DNA from: Saprospiraceae bacterium
Lineage (GTDB): Bacteria > Bacteroidota > Bacteroidia > Chitinophagales > Saprospiraceae
DNA length: 64,000 bases
Direction of reading: 5' to 3'
NCBI GenBank assembly: GCA_016718505.1
Contig: JADKDE010000001.1
Span: forward strand, 1 to 64,000
Positions 57,562-64,000 of this stretch are shown here, piece by piece. Position 1 is the stretch's first letter; each line of letters begins with the position of its first letter. Both the position numbers and the translations under genes were made by a program. A model generated the notes under the pieces. That model was not told the origin of the DNA, ran no database searches, and saw only the letters and a program-made list of their open reading frames with translations.

Positions 57562-59664
57562 ATGAACTCATTTTTGCTAAAAGGAGTCAATGAAATACCA
57601 GGCATTGGCGCCTCCAAATCAGATGTACTTTTTTCTGAATTAGGCATTAAATCTGTTTTTGACCTCCTACAATCCTATCCGTTTAGATACGTGGATAGGA
57701 CCCAAGTTCACGACATGCAGGCGGATTTTTTGGATGGAGACTACGTCCAGTTCAAAGGTAAATTAAGCTCCTTGCAGACCATCGGCGTAGGTCATACTAA
57801 ACGTTTGTCGGCAAAACTAATCGGTGAAAATGGAAGCATAGACTTGGTTTGGTTTAGATCCATTCCTTTCCTCGAAAAAACTCTCAAACCTGGCGAAAGC
57901 TATTTGGTATTCGGTCGCATAAACAATTTTAAAGGAAGATTGAGCATCCCTCACCCAGAGATGGAGCTCGAAGGACCTAAATCCCATGCCATCGAAAGTC
58001 ATTTCGTACCTATATACCCCAATACGGAAAAACTCACCAAGAAAGGCCTCGACTCAAGGGCTCGAAGCAAAATCATTAGGGATCTTTTATCCAGATTGAC
58101 ACCTTCCGATTTCCCTGAGTTTTTACCCGAATATATCCGAAAAACATACCTTTTGCCCAGTTTTTCAGATACGATTCAAAGGATTCATTTTCCTAAAAAT
58201 AACGATGAAATAAACTCAGCCAAAAGACGCATAAAATTTGAAGAGCTTTTCTTTATGCAACTTGGACTCCTAAAAAACCAAGTAAATCATCTACAAAAAG
58301 TCAAGGGCAATATCTTCGAAAAATTATCGCCATATTTCCTAGAATTTTATAATCATCATTTGCCCTTTCCCCTTACAAATGCTCAAAAAAAAGTCCTCAA
58401 AGAGATACGCTCTGATCTAGCCAAAGGTGTCCAAATGAATAGACTCCTCCAGGGCGATGTAGGCAGTGGTAAAACCATCGTCGCATTCCTAACCATGCTT
58501 ATGGCTCTTGACAATGGCTTCCAAGCTTGTCTTTTGGCACCAACCGAAATCCTAGCCAATCAGCATTTCATTTCGATCTCAGAATACGCCTCGAAAATAA
58601 ACCTGAAGGTTGAATTACTAACGGGCAGCATCCGTGGAAAACGCCGCAAAGCCATCCTAGAAGAGTTAGAACAAGGACAAATATCCATACTCATCGGCAC
58701 ACATGCCATCCTTGAGGATTCCGTAATATTTCAAAACCTCGGACTCGCTATCACCGACGAACAACATAGATTTGGCGTCGCCCAGCGTGCCAAACTTTGG
58801 CAAAAAGCCAAGCCCCTACCCCCGCACGTCCTCGTGATGACGGCTACTCCTATACCACGTACCCTTGCGATGACCCTCTATGGCGACTTGGACATATCCA
58901 TCATCGATGAAATGCCACCTGGTCGCAAGGACATCCTCACATCTGTCAAATATGAAGGCCACCGCACCGAAGTCTTGAGATTTATCAAGGCACAAATAGA
59001 CCAAGGGCGACAGATTTATGTCGTCTATCCCCTTATCGAGGAGTCAGAGAAAATGGACCTCGAAGACCTGCAGCGGGGCTATGATTTCCTCGAGCGATTC
59101 TTCCCTCCTCCGCAGTATCACATGAGCATGCTTCACGGAAAGATGAAATCTGAAGACAAGGATGCCGCCATGGAGCGTTTCGTACAAGGACAAACGCATA
59201 TCATGGTCGCGACTACTGTCATAGAAGTGGGCGTCAATGTGCCCAATGCCAGCGTCATGATCATCGAAAATGCCGAGAGATTTGGCCTTTCTGCTCTACA
59301 CCAGTTGCGTGGCCGTGTAGGGCGTGGCGCCGACCAAAGTTATTGCATCTTAATGTCGTCACACAAAGTAAGCAAAGACGGAAAAGAACGCCTAAAGACC
59401 ATGGTCGCTACCAACAATGGCTTCGAAATAGCCGAAGTTGACCTCAGATTGAGAGGTCCTGGTGCCCTCGATGGACTCAAGCAAAGCGGCCTTCCAGAAC
59501 TCAAAATGGCAGATCTGAGCCAAGATACCGCGATTCTGACTACTGCCCGCGACCTTTGCAAACAAATCCTCGAGAAGGATCCTCAGCTTACCTTACCCAT
59601 CCATGCCCCCTTGATCCAATACTTCCGAACCTTTAAGGACAAGTCCCATTTTGGGGTCGTGTGA
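57562..59664 (+). CDS. recG: ATP-dependent DNA helicase RecG
   Basis: The 700-residue branch-migrating helicase acts on stalled forks. The N-terminal wedge (OB fold; GDYVQFKGKLSSLQTI, about 55-160) is followed by Walker A GDVGSGKT (about 298-305), LLAPTEILANQHF, DEQHRFGV (about 398), VMTATPIPRTLAMTLYGDLD, MLHGKMKSEDKD, TTVIEVGVNVPNASVMIIENAERFGLSALHQLRGRVGRG. The C-terminal RecG part (LRLRGPGALDGLKQSGLPELKMADL) is complete. It is downstream of secA; a structured element begins 17 bases after its stop. Confidence 0.97.
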   Translation: MNSFLLKGVNEIPGIGASKSDVLFSELGIKSVFDLLQSYPFRYVDRTQVHDMQADFLDGDYVQFKGKLSSLQTIGVGHTKRLSAKLIGENGSIDLVWFRSIPFLEKTLKPGESYLVFGRINNFKGRLSIPHPEMELEGPKSHAIESHFVPIYPNTEKLTKKGLDSRARSKIIRDLLSRLTPSDFPEFLPEYIRKTYLLPSFSDTIQRIHFPKNNDEINSAKRRIKFEELFFMQLGLLKNQVNHLQKVKGNIFEKLSPYFLEFYNHHLPFPLTNAQKKVLKEIRSDLAKGVQMNRLLQGDVGSGKTIVAFLTMLMALDNGFQACLLAPTEILANQHFISISEYASKINLKVELLTGSIRGKRRKAILEELEQGQISILIGTHAILEDSVIFQNLGLAITDEQHRFGVAQRAKLWQKAKPLPPHVLVMTATPIPRTLAMTLYGDLDISIIDEMPPGRKDILTSVKYEGHRTEVLRFIKAQIDQGRQIYVVYPLIEESEKMDLEDLQRGYDFLERFFPPPQYHMSMLHGKMKSEDKDAAMERFVQGQTHIMVATTVIEVGVNVPNASVMIIENAERFGLSALHQLRGRVGRGADQSYCILMSSHKVSKDGKERLKTMVATNNGFEIAEVDLRLRGPGALDGLKQSGLPELKMADLSQDTAILTTARDLCKQILEKDPQLTLPIHAPLIQYFRTFKDKSHFGVV

Positions 59665-59680
59665 GCTAACATTTTTATTG

Positions 59681-59749
59681 GGGCGTGCCCCTCGCCAGGC
59701 TCGGGTCGGGCTATCCGCTTTACTTCGTGTTCGCTCCTATCCCTCACGC
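59681..59749 (+). repeat. Structured intergenic element, copy H (short form)
   Basis: GGGCGTGCCC opens it, then a GCC/GGC-closed hairpin, core CGGGTCGGGCTATCCG, TTTACTTCGTG, end CCTATCCCTCACGC. GCGTG pairs with CACGC. It matches copy D closely from the core onward. It lies directly after recG. Confidence 0.78.
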
Positions 59750-59886
59750 TTGGCTAGGATATTTTCCAAACCCAATTGTGCTGAATAAAATATACAAAAG
59801 TTCACGCAACCATAATAAACAAGCTAATAAATCACAATTCCACAAAATTAAGGAGCTTAATATTACCTTGGAAAGCAAATGCTTAT

Positions 59887-59894
59887 TATATTTG
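59887..59894 (+). promoter_or_regulatory. Bacteroidota -7 box upstream of the 59918 gene
   Basis: TATATTTG lies 23 bases before the ATG at 59918, with TTG 16 bases further upstream (59868-59870). The spacing is slightly short. Confidence 0.4.
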
Positions 59895-59917
59895 GGTATC
59901 TAAATAATTATTTACTT

Positions 59918-60799
59918 ATGAAAAACTTTAAATTAATTACCCTTTTATTTGCTTTTTGTTTACTCGGATGCATATCAATGCATGCTCAAGATTATATTAT
60001 CTTAAAAGATGACACAAAAATAAAGTGCATTGTTACTGAAGTTGGTGAAGATCAAGTAAAATACAAGCCTTGGGGATCTGCTACAGAGAGAATTATTGCA
60101 ATAGACAGATCCATCGTTAGAAAGATCAAATATGAAGGAGGAGACCCAGACATCCAAAACAAAGATGCTATTGAAACCAATTATTTTTGGGACGATACCA
60201 GACATGCTATAAAACTAGGTTTCTCTGGACTGCTCGGAAATGGTCTTACTTTGGCATACGAAAAAGCAATTGATCCAAGGTCCTCATTAGAATTTGTTGG
60301 GCGAGTTCAAAATATTGGAATGCGACAAAAAAGTCGAATTACTACAACTGGTGGATTTGGGCTAGGACTTGGATATAGATTGCAATTGACAAGTTCAACG
60401 CGCAAAGCAGCCAAACAATCACATATATTATACGGCTGGTATGTGAAACCAGAACTTTTCTTTATGAATGTGACTGCCAGGGAATTATATATTTTCTCTG
60501 GAATCTCAGATGATTATAATATTAATTTCTCAAAATTGGGTTTGATGCTCAATTTAGGTAAAGAAATTGTCTTGAACAACAGATTTGTCCTAGAGTTCTT
60601 TGGAGGGTTTGGACTAGCAGCTACTCTCTCGAAATCAACATCTAGTAACCAAACTGTCTGTATTGATTGTATTTCAGACCTTGATTTAACCATTGGAACT
60701 ATTGGTGGAGAATACCTTGCATTACCTTCTGAGGCTATTGCTTATGGCGTTGGTCTTAGACTAGGCTATGCTTTTCACGCTAAAAAACCGAAAAAGTAA
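59918..60799 (+). CDS. Hypothetical outer-membrane-like protein
   Basis: The 293 residues start at the ATG at 59918, which places the lipoprotein-like signal (LITLLFAFCLLGCISMHAQ) at the N-terminus; the frame is open for 13 codons upstream. An N-terminal small domain (DYIILKDDTKIKCIVTEVGEDQVKYKPWG) is typical of many Bacteroidota envelope proteins. It is followed by beta strands suggesting a porin-like barrel (HAIKLGFSGLLGNGLTLAYEKAI, GFGLGLGYRLQL, FGGFGLAATL), ending GVGLRLGYAFHAKKPKK. Function unknown. Confidence 0.75.
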   Translation: MKNFKLITLLFAFCLLGCISMHAQDYIILKDDTKIKCIVTEVGEDQVKYKPWGSATERIIAIDRSIVRKIKYEGGDPDIQNKDAIETNYFWDDTRHAIKLGFSGLLGNGLTLAYEKAIDPRSSLEFVGRVQNIGMRQKSRITTTGGFGLGLGYRLQLTSSTRKAAKQSHILYGWYVKPELFFMNVTARELYIFSGISDDYNINFSKLGLMLNLGKEIVLNNRFVLEFFGGFGLAATLSKSTSSNQTVCIDCISDLDLTIGTIGGEYLALPSEAIAYGVGLRLGYAFHAKKPKK

Positions 60800-60945
60800 C
60801 CTCGGATTTTTACAAGTTTAGTTCTTAGTATTTCCAACAATTTAATCTAGGATTCATACCTCTGGTTTGATTTGTTGAGCCTTGTCCAAAAATAATATTA
60901 CTAGATTTTCGAGTTCTCTTAAATCTGACTTTATCGCCATTTCTA

Positions 60946-61893
60946 TTAAAACAATCGCTTTCTGTTGAGGAAAAATGCTAGACCCGTGCTCATTGATATT
61001 GCAAGAGCCAAAATCAAGTAGAAGGCATAGGGCCAGTGCTGAAATGGTATCGGTACATTCATCCCAAACAGACCCGTTATGATATTGGGCAGAGCCATCA
61101 GCAAGGTTACGAAAGTCAATCTCGACATCATTCGATTGAGGTTGTTATTGATGATAGATGAGTATGCTTCTGTGGTCTTTCCAAGGATATTGGTATAGAC
61201 ATTCGCCATTTCTAGTGCTTGGCTATTGTCTATGATTACGTCCTCAAAAAGATCTTGCCAGTCATCGTTGGATTTAAGGCCTATAAAATCTAATCGCTTG
61301 ATTTTTAGCTTTAACAGCTCATTTGATTTGAGTGAGTTCACAAAATAAACGAGAGATTTCTCGATTTTTAATAATTGAAGGATTCCTTCATTTTTCAGTG
61401 TATCGCTCAATTCTTGTTCGATTATATTCCTCTTCAAATTTAGCTTTTTCAAACAATTCAAAAACCGATACACGTTGTGCTCAAATATTTTTAAAATAAA
61501 ATGCGGCAAATTAGCTGGGTCGATATTTTTAATTCTGTTATTCTTTATCTGATTAAGAACTGGATTTTCGAAAGATGAAATCGTAATGATCCAGTGAGCA
61601 TTCCAAACTATACCAATAGGAACAGTGATATAAACGGACTCATTTTCTTGATCGAATTTATTGAGAATAGGTGTATTGAGGACTATCAAACGAACATCAT
61701 CTTCCTTTTCGTAACGAGATCGCTCATTGATGTCCAAAGGGTCGGTCAAAAAATCAAGTGGAATATTGAACTCTTCGGCTATTGCCTCCAATTCTTGTGT
61801 CTCAAAAGGCGGGTGTAAATTAACCCATGTAAACGGCTCTTGAGCTGTGACTTCTTTCAATAATCCATTGCTTTTGTAGTAGTATTGTACCAT
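60946..61893 (-). CDS. CorA-family magnesium/divalent cation transporter
   Basis: The 315 residues start at the ATG at 61891-61893; the longer frame to 62010 lacks family resemblance. A cytoplasmic N-terminal domain (WVNLHPPFETQELEAIAEEFNIP, DINERSRYEKEDDV) and long helices lead to two C-terminal membrane helices with the GMNVP signature in between (ITGLFGMNVPIPF), then a basic end RKRLF. It forms a pentameric channel for Mg or related ions. It is a single gene, convergent with the 59918 gene. Confidence 0.92.
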   Translation of the reverse strand: MVQYYYKSNGLLKEVTAQEPFTWVNLHPPFETQELEAIAEEFNIPLDFLTDPLDINERSRYEKEDDVRLIVLNTPILNKFDQENESVYITVPIGIVWNAHWIITISSFENPVLNQIKNNRIKNIDPANLPHFILKIFEHNVYRFLNCLKKLNLKRNIIEQELSDTLKNEGILQLLKIEKSLVYFVNSLKSNELLKLKIKRLDFIGLKSNDDWQDLFEDVIIDNSQALEMANVYTNILGKTTEAYSSIINNNLNRMMSRLTFVTLLMALPNIITGLFGMNVPIPFQHWPYAFYLILALAISMSTGLAFFLNRKRLF

Positions 61894-62157
61894 ATTTATC
61901 CGAACTATCCATCCAATTGGGATTACTGAAAAAATACCGCCATTCCCCATATTACAGCCAAGGAGACCTGAAGCTGTACAAAGATACATCCTTATGGATA
62001 AAAAATCCAAGCATTCTGGTCAATTTTCCTTGTAGATGCAGATACTCCAGTTTACTTCACACCAGTAGAACCAAAAAATTCATTTTACTAAATAGATGAA
62101 TTCTAAATAAAAATTGCATCTTTGTTGTAATTTCACTAAAATTTAAATACCTCATAT

Positions 62158-62712
62158 ATGAAAAAAATTATATTCATCCTTGTTTTTGCAAGTTTAGGAA
62201 TTTCCAGTTCTTTATTCGCTCAGCGAGTTTTCATCGATGCACCATCATTTTATTTATTGACTAACGACGTATCAAAATTAGCAGAAAATAGCGGCTTGGG
62301 TTTAGACTTTGCCGTTGCTGTTGGCTCACATTCTGTTATGGGAAAATTTTCAGGGGGCCTTACTGTCACTACAGATTTTTCCAAAGAAATTGACGTAAAA
62401 GATGGTTTGGTTTATAATCCTTTTGTAAAACTAGAAGCCGGAGCTGGGCTTTACAGATCCAATGGAAATAAATGTTCTAAGACTCATGCATCTGCATACA
62501 GCCTTATCGGAAAAGCTGGTGTACAATATATTTTTAACAAAGATTTGGAAAAGAAATTTAGCCCGATCGTAGCCATCGAAGCTTCTTTTTTCTACATCAG
62601 AGACATGGTTAAAAATTCTGAGGTTTTTCTAGAACCACAATATAATATATCGACAAAAACCATTGGGGTTAGCTTTGGATTTAGACGATTCTACAATTTG
62701 ACCAGCTACTAA
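62158..62712 (+). CDS. Hypothetical exported protein, outer-membrane-like
   Basis: The 184-residue protein has a clear signal peptide (MKKIIFILVFASLGISSSLFAQ). The rest looks beta-barrel-like with alternating hydrophobic strands (GLDFAVAVGSHSVMGKFSGGLTV, YNPFVKLEAGAGLY, AYSLIGKAGVQYIF) and ends in a strand with aromatic residues (TIGVSFGFRRFYNLTSY). Two cysteine-flanking turns (NKCSKTHA) are unremarkable. No family recognised. Confidence 0.75.
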   Translation: MKKIIFILVFASLGISSSLFAQRVFIDAPSFYLLTNDVSKLAENSGLGLDFAVAVGSHSVMGKFSGGLTVTTDFSKEIDVKDGLVYNPFVKLEAGAGLYRSNGNKCSKTHASAYSLIGKAGVQYIFNKDLEKKFSPIVAIEASFFYIRDMVKNSEVFLEPQYNISTKTIGVSFGFRRFYNLTSY

Positions 62713-62780
62713 TCAAATGTTAAAATTCGCTTTTATCGGAAAATAAATTCAATTAATTTTATATATATATAAAAAATATG

Positions 62781-62788
62781 TATATTTG
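62781..62788 (+). promoter_or_regulatory. Bacteroidota -7 box upstream of a terminator hairpin
   Basis: TATATTTG is followed 40 bases later by a strong terminator (62829-62864) and by the 62965 gene. It may start a small RNA or an attenuated leader. Confidence 0.4.
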
Positions 62789-62828
62789 CTTTTGAAACAC
62801 GTTAAGATTGAAACAGAAACGCTTTCAC

Positions 62829-62868
62829 AGCCTTCAGTACCCTAAATACTGAGGGCTTTTTTTTGGTC
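62829..62868 (+). terminator. Rho-independent terminator
   Basis: The hairpin GCCTTCAGTA/TACTGAGGGC (one G-T pair) is followed by eight T. It lies 117 bases after the 62158 gene stop and before the 62965 gene, so it may terminate the former or act in the leader of the latter. Confidence 0.75.
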
Positions 62869-62964
62869 GTTTGTTACTATTTTGATTTAATTTCGTTCTT
62901 ATAATGGATTCATTATTGGTAACAGAAAATCTTTGACTTAATATTCCAATTTGTTATTTTATAC

Positions 62965-63918
62965 ATGTTTAGATTTTTGATAAAATATAAATCAGTCCAG
63001 TATGCCATCATTCTAGGGATGCTTCTAGTGACAGCTATTACCATTTTTCCTCCGGACATTTATTTTATAAAGCAAACTGCAACCCATGCTGTTCCTTTGA
63101 TGCTTACTTTTTTATTCATGGGTCTTTTTTTGCTAACTTTCAAGCTCAAAAAGCTCTTTTTTACAAGCTTTGCCTGCTGTGCTTCATTATGCTTTTTTCT
63201 GAAATCCGCTTCCAATGGTTCGTTAAGATTCAATGATATTAAAAACCAAAATGTCTTGAACGTTGGCCACGTGAATTTAGCCTCGCTAGAAAATGATTTT
63301 CAGGAAGTACTTGATAGCCTCATCCAAATGCCCATAGATGTATGGTGTTTTCAAGAATATACTCCTGATTTCGCGCCAATCCTAAGTTCATACAAAAAGA
63401 TATTTCCTTATAAGGCCGAAATGTTGCGAATAGACCCATTTGGAGTGGTTTTTTTATCAAAAATTCCAATTCTCTCATCAGATACGATTTTAATCGAAAA
63501 TATACCTTCTTTGAATATAAATGTAAGATATGAGAATTCAGCTGTTCGTATTTACTCGGTATATTCCATGCCTCCTACCAATGAAGAGTCTTACAGCACT
63601 ACCGATGCCTGCCTGCAACAAATGGCGAAAGTGATGGTAGAAAATGGAAATTCAAACATAGTACTTGGAGATTTTAATTTAGTTTCATGGTCAAAAGAAA
63701 TTAAAAACTTTAGATCATCGGCCAAGCTTTTCAACAGTCGAAGGGACATTCTTCCGATCTTCCACAAGGGGAGCCTTACCAATATCAATGGCGCGATTGA
63801 TCACATTTTTTTTGGTGAAAACTTCAATTGTGTAGGATTTAACGAACTTAGATTTGGGAAAAACAATAGTCATATAGGAATAACTGGACGGTACCAAATG
63901 TCCGCGAATCACAATTAG
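62965..63918 (+). CDS. Membrane-anchored endonuclease/exonuclease/phosphatase family protein
   Basis: The 317-residue protein has three N-terminal membrane helices (about 14-90; YAIILGMLLVTAITIF, LMLTFLFMGLFLL, SFACCASLCFFL) followed by an EEP domain: VLNVGHVNLASL, the metal-binding Glu in VWCFQEYTP, GVVFLSKIPI, IVLGDFNL, INGAIDHIFF and the catalytic His in NNSHIGITG, where the usual Ser-Asp-His is Asn-Ser-His. Such proteins are phosphodiesterases acting outside the membrane; the substrate is unknown. The family resemblance is clear, though the last motif is atypical. Confidence 0.88.
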   Translation: MFRFLIKYKSVQYAIILGMLLVTAITIFPPDIYFIKQTATHAVPLMLTFLFMGLFLLTFKLKKLFFTSFACCASLCFFLKSASNGSLRFNDIKNQNVLNVGHVNLASLENDFQEVLDSLIQMPIDVWCFQEYTPDFAPILSSYKKIFPYKAEMLRIDPFGVVFLSKIPILSSDTILIENIPSLNINVRYENSAVRIYSVYSMPPTNEESYSTTDACLQQMAKVMVENGNSNIVLGDFNLVSWSKEIKNFRSSAKLFNSRRDILPIFHKGSLTNINGAIDHIFFGENFNCVGFNELRFGKNNSHIGITGRYQMSANHN

Positions 63919-64000
63919 TTTTTTTCCTAAAATATCACCCAATCTTGGCCAAAATATTTCATTTTTATCTATTACCTTTGTCATTCTAAACATTTTATTT

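Noticed and set aside
63715..63993. 92-residue minus-strand frame at the window end
   Set aside because: Most of it is antisense to the well-supported EEP-domain gene; the free part is too short to judge.

Overview
The window is AT-rich chromosomal DNA from a member of the Bacteroidota, most likely the class Saprospiria (inference). The evidence is T9SS type A C-terminal sorting domains, a SusC/SusD pair, a PorE-like OmpA lipoprotein, TANNTTTG promoter boxes, little Shine-Dalgarno signal, and a large HYR/dockerin-like surface protein. No prophage, integrase, transposase, rRNA operon or CRISPR array was seen.

Layout. 1-2.8 kb: surface proteins with duplicated 'SYQAVIRN' N-terminal modules, an S74-type tail-fibre domain and a small T9SS-sorted protein, partly decayed. 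2.9-5.6 kb: a LytTR response regulator (frameshifted) coupled by ATGA to a TPR histidine kinase. 5.6-11.3 kb: TerC and DUF983 proteins, the tig-clpP-clpX proteostasis operon with a His-rich trigger-factor tail, tRNA-Leu(UAG) and a lipoprotein. 11.6-17.9 kb: PorE-like protein, truncated haemoglobin, amino-acid permease, dapD and a DUF4294 protein. 17.9-22.6 kb: a SusC/SusD pair, both members broken. 22.9-30 kb: gpmI, a GSCFA protein, rimK overlapping a zinc deacylase gene, GlsB-like, HI0933-like flavoprotein, SDR. 30.3-34.2 kb: hypothetical, rnr, HD hydrolase. 34.2-35.8 kb: a repetitive peptidoglycan-binding protein. 35.9-37.5 kb: dnaX with an A10 slippery run. 37.8-46.2 kb: secreted and outer-membrane proteins and psd. 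46.5-54 kb: a 1471-residue T9SS adhesin-like protein and a TonB-type receptor. 54-59.7 kb: secA and recG. 59.9-64 kb: outer-membrane-like proteins, a CorA transporter, and a membrane-anchored endonuclease/exonuclease/phosphatase protein.

Two results stand out. First, at least nine copies of a structured intergenic element (about 67-147 bp) lie between genes. Each opens with a GGGC-type end whose bases pair with its other end. The pairing bases differ from copy to copy but stay complementary (GCGAT/ATCGC, GCGTG/CACGC, GCGAA/TTCGC, GCGCT/AGCGC, GCGCA/TGCGC, GCATG/CATGC, GCATC/GATGC). Inside is a hairpin followed by a CGGGTCGGG-like core. Such covariation argues for a folded RNA or cruciform element. 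Second, dnaX carries an A10 run followed at once by a stop and a hairpin, with an intact tau-type tail in the -1 frame, which suggests tau/gamma production by slippage.

Caution: several other genes are broken by single-base differences, and four are repaired by adding one base to a short homopolymer. Residual assembly error must be excluded before true gene decay is claimed.
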